Source: Paralichthys olivaceus | Lineage: Eukaryota > Chordata > Actinopteri > Pleuronectiformes > Paralichthyidae | Reading direction: 5' to 3' | Assembly (NCBI RefSeq): GCF_024713975.1 | Contig: NC_091102.1 | Span: forward strand, 18,191,501 to 18,255,500 | DNA: 64,000 nt | In this document: piece after piece, positions 33,795-46,189 of the stretch | How positions within the stretch are numbered: the stretch's first letter is position 1 | Layout: each line of letters begins with the position of its first letter | The notes under the pieces: model-generated | What the model was told of the DNA's origin: nothing | The model's database searches: none | The model's input: the letters and a program-made list of their open reading frames with translations, nothing else | Program-made: the position numbers and the translations under genes

Positions 33795-35715
33795 CGGAAC
33801 TTAAAACCCTGTTTGTAATACACATATTTTTAATATGCACTGCTAGACCAGCTGTTGTATGTTATTTTAATTATATGTTGTCTGTCATTTTCTGTGTGTA
33901 TATTTCCATGATTCTCGTTCATTTAAACATTAATTCAAATGTACAACAGTTTTTTGTTGAGAAATGATTTGCACATTACAGTACATTTGTTATAAGGACA
34001 CTGTTCTGTTGATCATTTTTTAGTTGGTATTAAGATATGTCGAATAAAAAAAGACTTGCTAAAGGAGAAAGTTAAAGTAGTCAATGCTTTACATTTTCAT
34101 TTAACACAGAGGCACCTGTTGAACATTTCTGCTGTAAACTTCCATGGAAAAAAAACTATAAACATACATACTATCAAATTAACTGCAATAGTTTATTCCA
34201 ACATTTTGATTGCGCCAAAAAGCAGCATTCTTGAGTATGTCCTGGCCTTCACCACAATACATTCAACTACTATAGTACAAGTATTCAGGCCTAGTATACA
34301 GTAAACCAAATGGCAATAAAAGATGTAATAATATCTGTTATTTTGGGTGGCTGGGATTGGTATAAAGATTAAAACTTTACATGTTTTTATTTTACATGAA
34401 ATATGAAGTTGTAATCAGACTTATTGTCAGCACAAGGAACTGTGTGATATAATTCTAATCATGCGATTCCTCTGACAAACCCAAAAGTAGAATTTTGTTT
34501 CCACCATAGGCAATTTGCTATACATTTTTTCAACCCTATTATAAATTATAATCAGTATATTAGATTGTTTTTATTCCCCACAATTATTATTCTCTTTGAA
34601 TTAACAGGCTGATTTCAATAAATAATTTGAAAGCCTGATTAAGTGAAATTTGTTATTTTAATGCAGCTTATTATTTTCACTGTTCACTGTTCTATTCACC
34701 TAAACTATTGTGATTGTTATGGAAAACCAGGTTGATGTTAATGTTATTACATTTTAATGATCAAAATAATCAAAGTAATCTTAGAAATCAGTTAAATAAC
34801 ACACTTGCTGCCTCTTTTATTACATCCTATAACATTATAAATATTCTGTGTAAAGGACAGAATACATTCATGGTGAAGATCAATTCACTTTATTTTGACT
34901 TTTTTGGCATTAGAGTCAAAATTAAGTCAACATAAACGTGCCATACGTTGTTGATCAGGAAATCAAATGCTTCCACAATCATTAGGTAGGCAAAAGGATA
35001 AAGATGCATATAAACAACAGCAACTGGGTCATCTCTGCTCTTTTGGTTCTAACAGCACACTATATCAAAGCTGACTTTGTTTGTTCTCATTATATAAGAA
35101 AATAAAATCAACTTAGATGTTACCGAATAAAAAGGAACATATATAAAGGGGCATTCAGGTACGATTCAAAATGTTGTTTGGAACACAGGAACAGACCAAC
35201 ACCATTTCCCTGCAGCTTGACACTTTGGCCCCCTCTGTTAAATCACATGGAATAAATCTTGGACTCTGTTTTGGAGTTGATTTAAGACTGAAGATTGGCA
35301 AACATATTAATCAGATACTATAATTACAATATTTACTGCTCTGCATAATTTCCAAGCTCAAATAAATAATCTTTTAATTCTTCTTCTGCCAAAATGGGGA
35401 AACAATTTCCTACTTTCATATCCTCCCATCCTTAATCACTGCAATTCTTTGGGAAGCACTCGTTCTTGGTAATCTCAACTCGAATTAGGAATAAATGTGG
35501 CTGCAAGAATAGAAAAGAGGTGGCACACAACTCCCATTCTTGCCTTCAGCGTCATACACATATAATGTTGTTTCTAAAGGAGAAATGGCATAAAAATAAA
35601 CCTCTGTCTGAAGTTGGGTTCAAAATTCAAAATTCAAATATTAAGAGGTTTTAATTTATACTGGGCATGAATTGTTCAGGTATGACTGGGTTGTCAAATA
35701 TAAAAAATATATAAC
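33795..35715 (+). repeat. 3' flank block d1, copy 2
   Basis: Second d1 copy. Its first 200 bp differ from copy 1 and match copy 3, so copies 2 and 3 are the closer pair. LINE relic at 35180-35620. Confidence 0.85.
35180..35620 (+). mobile_element. LINE relic inside d1, copy 2
   Basis: Same RT C-terminal remnant as at 19640-20080, carried by block duplication rather than by a new insertion. Confidence 0.6.
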
Positions 35716-35965
35716 ATGGGGGTGAATCTCCAGGTGCTTTCAGGTATTACTTTGTTTAGTATCCAGTGGTGCTTATACACATTAATGTTCAATGATGAAA
35801 GCACTTCCAGACCACTGATTGGTTGGTTTTAATTCCCAGCTCATGCACTGCTGACTTCAGACAAGATACTAATAACAGTAAGATGAGGGGATGAGAGTGT
35901 TATTCATGAAGGTAGACTGGAAAGAAAACAGATAAAATAAAATACATCATTAGAAACTTCTACTC
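35716..35965 (+). promoter_or_regulatory. Flank B of OR9 with conserved motif
   Basis: Motif CCACTGATTGGTTGG at 35812-35826. An in-frame TAG 15 bp before the ATG fixes the start. Confidence 0.55.
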
Positions 35966-36940
35966 ATGATGGATAATGTATCTGTGATAACAATATTCTA
36001 CCTTTCAGGTTTAAATGACAAAATGAGCCACAGGTTTATTCTCTTCTTTCTCAGTTTGTTGTGTTACTGTGTCATTTTGCTGGTAAATATAACTCTTATT
36101 GTGACCATCATCTTGGATAAAAACCTCCATGAACCAATGTATATTCTGCTGTGTGCATTTTGCATGAATTCACTTTATGGAACAACAGGTTTCTTCCCCA
36201 AATTTCTGTGGGATCTGCTCTCTCCTGTTCATGTCATCTCTTATTCTGGATGTTTTCTTCAGGCTCAAGTAATGTACTCATTTGCCTGTGGTGACCTCTC
36301 TTTTCTTGCAGTGATGGCATATGACAGATATGTGGCTATATGTCGCCCACTGCAGTATAACTCTGTCATGTCAAAGCAAAGACTCATCAAGTTAGTGTGT
36401 TTCTCCTGGTTTATACCTTTCTGCATTATAGGCACAAATATTTGTCTGACATCCAGACTGAAGTTATGCAGCCCGTATATTGCCAGACTCTTCTGTGTGA
36501 ATTGGATCATTGTTACACTTGCTTGTTTCCCAGCTGAAACTATTGTTAACAGTATAGTTGCATATATTTCAATGTTATTTTATGTATCTCATGGTGTATT
36601 TATAGTTTGGTCCTACATACATCTCATTAAAACATGTGTCAATTCTATAGAAAACAGGGCAAAGTTCATGCAAACATGTGTGCCACATTTACTCTCCTTG
36701 ATCACTTTTCTTTTCACTCTACTTGTTGATGTTATGAATATGCGTTTTAGTTCAAAACAAATACCTCTACCTCTAAAAAACTTTATTGCAATAGAATTTC
36801 TTGTCATACCTCCAATCATGAATCCTCTCATTTATGGTTTCAAATTGACCAAAATTAGAAACAGACTTAGCAAAATGTTTTACCTAAGTAAACTGTTAAG
36901 TTTTGGTGTACATTACAGAAACACAAAACCCTGTTTGTAA
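35966..36940 (+). CDS. Olfactory receptor OR9
   Basis: Intact 324-residue odorant GPCR, positional counterpart of OR5 in the next repeat unit (flank B, d2 after). Hallmarks as in OR5. Variable sites: TM3 AQVMYSFACGD, TM4 FIPFCIIGT, TM5 IVNSIVAYISMLFYVS, YIHLIKTC at the end of TM5 where most have YIYLIKTC, NSIEN in loop 3, TM6 LLVDVMNMRFSSKQ. Tail ends KPCL. Confidence 0.94.
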   Translation: MMDNVSVITIFYLSGLNDKMSHRFILFFLSLLCYCVILLVNITLIVTIILDKNLHEPMYILLCAFCMNSLYGTTGFFPKFLWDLLSPVHVISYSGCFLQAQVMYSFACGDLSFLAVMAYDRYVAICRPLQYNSVMSKQRLIKLVCFSWFIPFCIIGTNICLTSRLKLCSPYIARLFCVNWIIVTLACFPAETIVNSIVAYISMLFYVSHGVFIVWSYIHLIKTCVNSIENRAKFMQTCVPHLLSLITFLFTLLVDVMNMRFSSKQIPLPLKNFIAIEFLVIPPIMNPLIYGFKLTKIRNRLSKMFYLSKLLSFGVHYRNTKPCL

Positions 36941-38711
36941 TTGAATACTTTAAATATGCACTGCTGAACCAGCTGTTATTTTGAAGTTAGTTACATATTG
37001 AATTTTTTTTCAGTTCAAATTGGTATTGATGTGTGTAAAATATTCTTTATGCTCAAGGTTTAGGGTGATGAGTCCTGTGCCTCTTTTTATTATATATATA
37101 TTTTGTACTGTATTACCATTTTGTGTTTGATTCCCATTAATTTAAATATCTAGTCAGATGTAATATTGTTCTTTGTTGATGAATTATGTGCACATTTCAT
37201 AAATTTAGTTATAAGGAAACTTATCTGTTAGTTGGTATTAAGATATCTTTGTATGAAAAAAAAAAACATTGAGAAAAACAACACTTACTAGAGGAGTGAG
37301 AGAAAAAAGTCAATGGCCAACCTTTTCATTTAACACAGAGGTACCTGGTAAACATAGAAACATACATACCATCAAATTCATTGTAATAGTTTATTCCAAA
37401 CATACACACAGATTTCAATAAACAATACTATTGGTCATCCATTGCCACAGTGGCGCCCAATGTCGGGCTCCACGCAGCCAGAGACAAGGTCCTGCAGGCG
37501 GAGATGGCGTTGGTGCGAATGGCAGAGGGTACCATGTACCAGGAGCATGCAGCGGAGAACAGACGGCGGCTGTAAGCTCTCCAGAGGCAGGCAGAGAGCT
37601 GCACAATGCTGGTGGAAGGTCAGGCCGGATGGCTACCTGGCTCAGAGAGCATCTCCACCTGTACCAGAGGAATAATCAGCGCATTCGAGGGCTGTTAGCT
37701 GATTGATCCTCTGGAACAAAAGGCAGAGCCCGGCTGAGCTGTAAAGCAAGCCACCTGAAAACGTTATGTGACGGACAATTAAAGTTTGAGTTCTGAATTT
37801 ATGTTTGCTCGTGTCATTAAGAAAGAATAAAGATGCTGAAAAGCGACTGGATTGTCTCTGGCTGTGATTGGGACATACCCGTTGCATCGTCGATGGCCAC
37901 AGTTTGCTTTGATGAATGTCTTTTTAGAAGAACATTATTTTATCAAACACTTTTTGTTTATCGAATGCTCTTTACACTAAGTGCTTCTTTTTTACTTGCT
38001 ACCTAAACTAATGAAAAACATAATGGGAATTATGTTCATCTGATGGCCTTGTAAAATGTTATATGACAGGAATAAATGCATTTTTGAAAGTATGATTTTG
38101 GACTTCAGTGAAAATCAAAAGTAAAATCAATCACTTTTATTCAAATATGCAAAAGGGAAATGCAAAAACTGCTTTTGACTTAAAATTATTAATAGCATTA
38201 GTTTTAATCTGTTATTCACATTTATACATATGACAGATTGTTTTAGGAAAACATCAGGAGTGCAAACAAACAAGTATTAATCTAGAGCTGGTTTTATTCC
38301 CAATCACTGTCTAAGCATCTTCATTGCCAGCAGTGTTTTACAAAGTCTCATCATCATGATTCTTCTGATGGAACCATGCACAACTTTCTCTTCATCTCAG
38401 GCAGCTTCCCTTCAAATGATCCCTTTAACATGTTGTAATAAAAATATTTGACTTTTGTTCATTCTCCATGTTGATTATTCCCAGAAATTAAAAAAGGGTT
38501 GTATAAATAAGGCAGGAGACCAGCTTTCACCTCCTGTGAAACTGTTGAGAATCCTCACAGTAAAAATTTCATTTCACTGAGTCATTGTATGAGTCGTGCA
38601 TTCGGGTCCAGTTGCTGCTTCAACTGTCACACAGTAGGAAGTAGAATGCCATGGAAGCAGCCCTATTAATTGGGTCATTTGGATATGAGGGAGACCGCAT
38701 ATCTATTTCAT
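36941..38711 (+). repeat. 3' flank block d2, copy 3
   Basis: Third d2 copy, after OR9, with the LTR remnant at 37441-37903. Confidence 0.85.
37441..37903 (+). mobile_element. LTR-retroelement remnant, copy 3 (fossil)
   Basis: Same island as at 29410, similar length. Broken, no pol. Confidence 0.45.
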
Positions 38712-38766
38712 GAACTATTATTAACAACGTAGTTGCATTTATTTCAATATTCATTTATGTATCTCA
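38712..38766 (+). pseudogene. OR relic, TM5 piece, copy 3
   Basis: Same 55-bp relic as at 23088, directly before cassette M. Confidence 0.75.
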
Positions 38767-40680
38767 TGTTTTACCCTTTTACATATCTGTGTCTGTCACG
38801 AGTTAGAAGTGTCAACAACCCCTCTGCTGGGTTCACTTGCTCATACCCTGCTGTGTTGAAAGTCTGCAGAAAATCCAGAGGCTCTCACTCGGACATTTGC
38901 ACTCACACTGCGGAGGATTCCCAGAGTTCATTGCATGTCTGAAAGCAGCTAATGGCTCCTTTCAGAGGAGCTGATCACAGGAGGTTGGGCAATTTGAAAC
39001 AAGGATATTTGGTGATCGAATTTGACAGTGACATAATGGTGTGGTGAAAAGAAGTTAAAGCTGAGAGACACGATAACCACTTTTAAGTTCAAAGTCTGGA
39101 CCCACAATGGTTTTGACAACATCGATGGGACAAACAAAATCCATAAGAATACACTACATGCAGTACCTCTGTGGTGAAAGTAAGGCACCAGCAACAACAG
39201 GAAAAAACCCACCTGAATGACAAGGGACAGTGCAGCTTCTATACTGGTCTCTAATTTGGTGTTTTAGGCCAATGCTGCATTGCAAAGCTGTGTGCAGCGA
39301 CTCGCTTGCAGTATCGCACACTGATGTAATTATCCATAAAGTTTTTACCATCCATGCAGACAGCCAAACCTGATAGTTTCACCTGCAGTTGTGTAGGCAC
39401 ACCTAAGTGGCATGCTATGTACTGTAGTTCCCTCTCTTACACAAGAACTTGTCTTTAACACTTTCGTCTGACTATCTGTCACTCTGAATCTGTTGCACAC
39501 GATGCACCATTGCTGCCACCATACATTGACAAATTTCAGTGGGAAATGAGGAGAAATGGATTTAAAAAAATGATGGATCTACCCATTTATTCTCACCTGC
39601 TCCAAAATTGAACGGGTTCTTCTTTGGGTCATGTCACACCCCACCGCAAACCTTCATGGGAATAGGTTGAGTAGTTTTTACATCATCCTGCTAAGTAACA
39701 AACAGACACAGATGAAAACATAACCTCCTTGGCAGAGACAATAAACCTATGGCCTTCTTCAATCCTGGATTAATAACAATGATTTTAGAGAAAGGAGGAG
39801 AGCAAGCAGATGGAGGGATCATAGGTGGAAGCCAGAAAAATGACAGCTCTTATTGCAAACACTTTCTCAATTTCAATCAGGACACATTTATAGAGAAAAC
39901 TAATAAGAATGGGTAATTGTGAATAGGGGAATAGTCTTTGGTTGGTGTCACGGTGTCATGCACTTGCCCTCCTCCCTCCTCTGTGTTTTTGTGGGAGTTA
40001 ATGTTGACTGAATGAACAATGATTGGACTGGAATGCTTGGTATATGTGAGTGTGTGATTGGTATGACATCGGCACCTACGCCCTGCACCACCATGAAAGA
40101 AACATCACACACTGCAGAATGCTGCAGCCAATGGCTCTGGATCAGGAGGAAACATCCCAACTGGGCCCCAAGATGCTAGGGACATGCACCCAGGTCTGTT
40201 AAACCTGTGATGGGCCTACCTTAGAAGAGTCTTGTGATTAAAAGGCAGATACACTTGATGACACTAAGATACACAACTGAAGACATGTCCCTCACATCAC
40301 ATCATTACTAACATCCGCTAACATCAACTGGTGGTTGGTGTTAATCAGTGTGGTAGAACATACAAAGGATATTCTCCATCTTGTTCTATGTTCTAGAATG
40401 GGACAGCGTTTAGTTTAAAATGGCATAGAGGTAAAAGGTCTGATCTAGTGAGCGGGCCTCGTGTCTTTCATATTACTGCCATATAAGCCAGTAGTCACAT
40501 TTACCTTTAGCCTCAGCGTACCCTCAAGTTCTGACTGTATCATTGATTACAAGGCCAAAACACTTGATGACTCTGAGGTGCACAACTAAATTTATGTTCA
40601 TAACATCTGCTGGTGGCCGATAACACCTGCTAACATCTACTGGTCACCTTCTTGTCCAATATTCCAATAAAATATTGCAA
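38767..40680 (+). repeat. Cassette M, copy 3
   Basis: Third copy of M, before OR10. The stretch near 39000-39055 is the most changed among the copies. Antisense 70-residue frame at 39948-40160. Confidence 0.85.
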
Positions 40681-40929
40681 CTTCTTTTGGTGCAACAAGC
40701 TCTCCATAGATGACCTCTGGTATTACCTTGGTAATTTGGTAAACAGCTGTGCGTGCGGATAGATGCTTAGTGATGAAAGGGTTTCCAGACCACTGATTGG
40801 TTGGTTTTAATTCCCAGTTTGTCGATACTGTCCTCAGACAAGATACTTAGTGAGATGAGGAGACAGACCTTGTGTGTTAGTCAGGGAGGTATACTACAGA
40901 GGGAGGAAAGTAAAGTTTTCTTTCTACTC
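40681..40929 (+). promoter_or_regulatory. Flank A of OR10 with conserved motif
   Basis: Motif CCACTGATTGGTTGG at 40790-40804, 140 bp before the ATG. Confidence 0.5.
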
Positions 40930-41874
40930 ATGATGGATAATGTCTCTGTGATAACAATATTCTACCTTTCAGGTTTAAATGAGAAAATGAGCGAGAGGTT
41001 TATTCTCTTCTTTCTCAGTTTGTTGTGTTACTGTGTCATTTTGCTGGTAAATATAACTCTTATTGTGACCATCATCTTGGATAAAAACCTCCATGAACCA
41101 ATGTATATTCTGCTGTGTGCATTTTGCATGAATTCACTTTATGGAACAACAGGTTTCTTCCCCAAATTTCTGTGGGATCTGCTCTCTCCTGTTCATGTCA
41201 TCTCTTATTCTGGATGTCTTGTTCAGGCTTTAGTACTGTACTCTTACGCCTGCAGTGACCTCTCTTTTCTTGCAGTAATGGCATATGACAGATATGTGGC
41301 TATATGTCGACCACTGCAGTATCACTCTGTCATGTCAAAGCAAAGACTCATAAAGTTAGTGTGTTTCTCCTGGTCCACACCTTTCTGCATTATGGGCATA
41401 AATATTTGTCTGACATCCAGACTGAAGTTATGCAGCCCGTATATTGCCAGACTCTTCTGTGTGAATTGGCTCATTGTTACACTTGCTTGTTTCCCAGCTG
41501 AAACTATGGCGAACAGTATAGCTGCATATATTACAATATTACTTTATGTATCTCTTGGTGTATTTATAGTTTGGTCCTACATACATCTCATTAAAACATG
41601 TGTAAATTCTACAGAAAACAGGGCAAAGTTCATGCAAACATGTGTGCCACATTTACTCTCCTTGATCACTTTTCTTTTCACTATACTGTATGATGTTATG
41701 AATCAGCGTTTTAGTTCAAAACAAATACCTCTACCTCTAAAAAACTTTGTTGCAATAGAATTTCTTGTCATACCTCCAATCATGAATCCTCTCATTTATG
41801 GTTTCAAATTGACCAAAATTAGAAACAGACTTCGCGGAATTGTTAGTTTAAAAACCAGTCTTGGTGTACATTAA
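40930..41874 (+). CDS. Olfactory receptor OR10
   Basis: Intact 314-residue odorant GPCR, start at MMDNVS. Hallmarks as in OR4. Distinctive sites: SERF at 21-24, TM3 GCLVQALVLYSYACSD (LV instead of FL after C96), TM4 STPFCIMGI, NWL at 179-181, TM5 MANSIAAYITILLYVSLG, TM6 ILYDVMNQRFSSKQ with Y254 and Q259, both unusual here. Tail ends SLKTSLGVH; 3' flank d1 follows. TM3 to TM5 resembles psi-OR7, psi-OR13 and OR14. Confidence 0.94.
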   Translation: MMDNVSVITIFYLSGLNEKMSERFILFFLSLLCYCVILLVNITLIVTIILDKNLHEPMYILLCAFCMNSLYGTTGFFPKFLWDLLSPVHVISYSGCLVQALVLYSYACSDLSFLAVMAYDRYVAICRPLQYHSVMSKQRLIKLVCFSWSTPFCIMGINICLTSRLKLCSPYIARLFCVNWLIVTLACFPAETMANSIAAYITILLYVSLGVFIVWSYIHLIKTCVNSTENRAKFMQTCVPHLLSLITFLFTILYDVMNQRFSSKQIPLPLKNFVAIEFLVIPPIMNPLIYGFKLTKIRNRLRGIVSLKTSLGVH

Positions 41875-43793
41875 CGGAACTTAAAACCCTGTTTGTAATA
41901 CACATATTTTTAATATGCACTGCTAGACCAGCTGTTGTATGTTATTTTAATTATATGTTGTCTGTCATTTTCTGTGTGTATATTTCCATGATTCTCGTTC
42001 ATTTAAACATTAATTCAAATGTACAACAGTTTTTTGTTGAGAAATGATTTGCACATTACAGTACATTTGTTATAAGGACACTGTTCTGTTGATCATTTTT
42101 TAGTTGGTATTAAGATATGTCGAATAAAAAAAGACTTGCTAAAGGAGAAAGTTAAAGTAGTCAATGCTTTACATTTTCATTTAACACAGAGGCACCTGTT
42201 GAACATTTCTGCTGTAAACTTCCATGGAAAAAAAACTATAAACATACATACTATCAAATTAACTGCAATAGTTTATTCCAACATTTTGATTGCGCCAAAA
42301 AGCAGCATTCTTGAGTATGTCCTGGCCTTCACCACAATACATTCAACTACTATAGTACAAGTATTCAGGCCTAGTATACATTAAACCAAATGGCAATAAA
42401 AGATGTAATAATATCTGTTATTTTGGGTGGCTGTGATTGGTATTAAGATTAAAACTTTACATGTTTTTATTTTACATAAAATATAAAGTTGTAATCAGAC
42501 TTATTGTCAGCACAAGGAACTGTGTGATATAATTCTAATCATGCGATTCCTCTGACAAACCCAAAAGTAGAATTTTGTTTCCACCATAGGCAATTTGCTA
42601 TACATTTTTTCAACCCTATTATAAATTATAATCAGTATATTAGATTGTTTTTATTCCCCACAATTATTATTCTCTTTGAATTAACAGGCTGATTTCAATA
42701 AATAATTTGAAAGCCTGATTAAGTGAAATTTGTTATTTTAATGCAGCTTATTATTTTCACTGTTCACTGTTCTATTCACCTAAACTATTGTGATTGTTAT
42801 CGAAAACCAGGTTGATGTTAATGTTATTACCTTTTAATGATCAAAATAATCAAAGTAATCTGAGAAATCAGTTAAATAACACACTTGCTGCCTCTTTTAT
42901 TACATCCTATAACATTATAAATATTCTGTGTAAAGGACAGAATACATTCATGGTGAAGATCAATTCACTTTATTTTGACTTTTTTGGCATTAGAGTCAAA
43001 ATTAAGTCAACATAAACGTGCCATACGTTGTTGATCAGGAAATCAAATGCTTCCACAATCATTAGGTAGGCAAAAGGATAAAGATGCATATAAACAACAG
43101 CAACTGGGTCATCTCTGCTCTTTTGGTTCTAACAGCACACTATATCAAAGCTGACTTTGTTTGTTCTCATTATATAAGAAAATAAAATCAACTTAGATGT
43201 TACCGAATAAAAAGGAACATATATAAAGGGGCATTCAGGTACGATTCAAAATGTTGTTTGGAACACAGGAACAGACCAACACCATTTCCCTGCAGCTTGA
43301 CACTTTGGCCCCCTCTGTTAAATCACATGGAATAAATCTTGGACTCTGTTTTGGAGTTGATTTAAGACTGAAGATTGGCAAACATATTAATCAGATACTA
43401 TAATTACAATATTTACTGCTCTGCATAATTTCCAAGCTCAAATAAATAATCTTTTAATTCTTCTTCTGCCAAAATGGGGAAACAATTTCCTACTTTCATA
43501 TCCTCCCATCCTTAATCACTGCAATTCTTTGGAAAGCACTCGTTCTTGGTAATCTCCACTCGAATTAGGAATAAATGTGGCTGCAAGAATAGAAAAGAGG
43601 TGGCACACAACTCCCATTCTTGCCTTCAGCGTCATACACATATAATGTTGTTTCTCAAGCAGAAATGGCATAAAAATAAAACTCTCTGAAGTTGGGTTCA
43701 AAATTCAAAATTAAAATATTAAGAGGTTTTAATTTATACTGGGCATGAATTGTTCAGGTATGACCGGGTTGTCAAATATAAAAAATATATAAC
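41875..43793 (+). repeat. 3' flank block d1, copy 3
   Basis: Third d1 copy, nearly identical to copy 2. LINE relic at 43260-43690. Confidence 0.85.
43260..43690 (+). mobile_element. LINE relic inside d1, copy 3
   Basis: Same RT C-terminal remnant as in the other d1 copies. Confidence 0.6.
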
Positions 43794-44043
43794 ATGGGGG
43801 TGAATCTCCAGGTGCTTTCAGGTATTACTTTGTTTAGTATCCAGTGGTGCTTATACACATTAATGCTCAATGATGAAAGCACTTCCAGACCACTGATTGG
43901 TTGGTTTTAATTCCCAGCTCATGCACTGCTGACTTCAGACAAGATACTAATAACAGTAAGATGAGGGGATGAGAGTGTTATTCATGAAGGTAGACTGGAC
44001 AGAAAACAGATAAAATAAAATACATCATTAGAAACTTCTACTC
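43794..44043 (+). promoter_or_regulatory. Flank B of OR11 with conserved motif
   Basis: Motif CCACTGATTGGTTGG at 43890-43904; in-frame TAG 15 bp before the ATG. Confidence 0.55.
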
Positions 44044-44976
44044 ATGATGGATAATGTATCTGCGATAACAATATTCTACCTTTCAGGTTTAAATGACAAA
44101 ATGAGCCACAGGTTTATTCTCTTCTTTCTCAGTTTGTTGTGTTACTGTGTCATTTTGCTGGTAAATATAACTCTTATTGTGACCATCACCTTGGATAAAA
44201 ACCTCCATGAACCAATGTATATTCTGCTGTGTGCATTTTGCATGAATTCACTTTATGGAACAACAGGTTTCTTCCCCAAATTTCTGTGGGATCTGCTCTC
44301 TCCTGTTCATGTCATCTCTTATTCTGGATGTTTTCTTCAGGCTCAGGTACTGTACTCATTTGCCTGTGGTGACCTCTCTTTTCTTGCAGTAATGGCATAT
44401 GAGAGATATGTGGCTATATGTCGACCACTGCAGTATAACTCTGTCATGTCAAAGCAAAGACTCATCAAGTTAGTGTGTGTCTCCTGGTTTATACCTTTCT
44501 GCGTTATGGGCACAAATATGTGTCTGACATCCAGACTGAAGTTATGCAGCCCGTATATTGCCAGACTCTTCTGTATGAATTGGATCATTGTTGCACTTGC
44601 CTGTTTCCCAGCTGAAACTATTGTTAACAACATAGCTGCATATATAACAATAATCATTTATGTATCTCATGGTGTATTTATAGTTTGGTCCTACATATAT
44701 CTCATTAAAACATGTGTCAATTCTATAGAAAACAGGGCAAAGTTCATGCAAACATGTGTGCCACATTTACTCTCCTTGATCACTTTTCTTTTCACTATAC
44801 TGTTTGATGTTATGAATGTGCGATTTGGTTCAAAAAACTTACCTCAAACCTTTAAAAACTTTATTGCAATAGAATTTCTTATCATACCTCCAATCATGAA
44901 TCCTCTCATTTATGGTTTCAAATTGACCAAAATTAGAAAGAGATTACAGGAGGTTTTTACTTGTAAAACCAGTTAA
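44044..44976 (+). CDS. Olfactory receptor OR11, ERY variant
   Basis: Intact 310-residue odorant GPCR with flank B. It is the only gene here in which the DRY motif reads ERY (codon GAG at 44401-44403); ERY is common in other class A GPCRs, so function is probably kept. Other sites: A7 in MMDNVSA, T49, TM3 AQVLYSFACGD, VCVSWF at 144-149, TM4 FIPFCVMGTNM, TM5 IVNNIAAYITIIIYVS, TM6 ILFDVMNVRFGSKNLPQTF. The tail ends LQEVFTCKTS, a variant of the OR6 type, followed by the unique 3' flank d4. It has the most mixed set of segments in the cluster. Confidence 0.93.
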   Translation: MMDNVSAITIFYLSGLNDKMSHRFILFFLSLLCYCVILLVNITLIVTITLDKNLHEPMYILLCAFCMNSLYGTTGFFPKFLWDLLSPVHVISYSGCFLQAQVLYSFACGDLSFLAVMAYERYVAICRPLQYNSVMSKQRLIKLVCVSWFIPFCVMGTNMCLTSRLKLCSPYIARLFCMNWIIVALACFPAETIVNNIAAYITIIIYVSHGVFIVWSYIYLIKTCVNSIENRAKFMQTCVPHLLSLITFLFTILFDVMNVRFGSKNLPQTFKNFIAIEFLIIPPIMNPLIYGFKLTKIRKRLQEVFTCKTS

Positions 44977-46189
44977 CTTTTTTTTTCTCCTGAAAAAAGC
45001 TGATGGCTGTTATTTTGAAGTTAGTTACATGTATCCTCAGAAAAAACCTTTGTAGGTTTTGTGGTTTCATCAAATATTCAGCTTTCCTTGAAGAATGTCT
45101 TTTGAGAAGAACATTTTTATTTTATCAAACACTTTGTGTGTATAGAATGGTCTGTATACTGAGTTTTATTTTTTACTTGCTACCTAAACAATAATTAAAA
45201 ACATAATGTGAATTATGTTCATCTGATGGTCTTGTAAATTGCAAAGTGATTCATTGTTGACAAATGAGAGCACATCATGTGATAACTTGTAAAACAAAAC
45301 ACTTTGCTTTAGATATTAAATTGAATGTAAATTCACTTTGTTGCATTAACTTTTTTTGCTGATATCTTTGTCATTGGGCTAAACTACATGCACAAGTAAC
45401 ATCACATCGAAAAGAGGAAGAACTAAATAATGAATTAAAAAATGTTCAAATGATTCAACATCAATCTATTAAAATAGCAAGGATTTTATTTCAATATTGA
45501 AAGTTATATGTCACAAATAAATGCATTAATGAAACTAACGTTTTGTACTTCTGTGAAAGTCAAAAATAAAAACCATTCCTTTTTGATCAAATATATAAAA
45601 TAAAATATATAAATGTTTTTTCATTTTAAATTGGTCTCAAAATTATCAATAGCATTAGATTTACTCTGTTTTTCACATTTATACATTTGACAGAGGGCTA
45701 AAACAAATAAGTATAACGCTAGAGCTGATTTTATTTCCCATTATGTGTTTTACAAACTTCTCATCATCATGATTCTTCTGATGGAACCACATGCAGAATT
45801 GTGTCTCCATCTCAGGCAACTTCTTTGATATGATCCCTTGAACTTGTTGCAAAAAACATATTTGATTTTTGTTCATTATCCATGTTGATTATTCTCAGAT
45901 ATTAAAAAAGGGTGATTTAAAAAGGCATCAATTGAATGTCCAATTGTCTGAGATCGCCTCATTTAGTCCAGCTTATTTTTCAATATTCTTCTTTTAGGGT
46001 TGTTGTGATTGTAGCTGTGGGAAAGCACAGTGAATTGTATTTCATACAACTTAAATAATTGTCATCATCAAATGCTCATATGTTCACAACAGCAACAAAA
46101 TCAATATGAATTTCATGGCTGAGATCACATGTTTTTGTTTCTACCTTCTACCTGTGCGGCACCACTTTTTCAGCCAAAAATATATATTT
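44977..46189 (+). repeat. 3' flank block d4, diverged relative of d2/d3
   Basis: Single copy. It aligns with the outer parts of d2 (GAAGTTAGTTACAT, GAATGTCTTTT, CTTGCTACCTAAAC, TTATGTTCATCTGATGG) but lacks the LTR remnant and its surroundings. Its last 85 bp (TTTCATGGCTGAGATCACAT) match the spacer after psi-OR13. No gene recognised. Confidence 0.65.
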
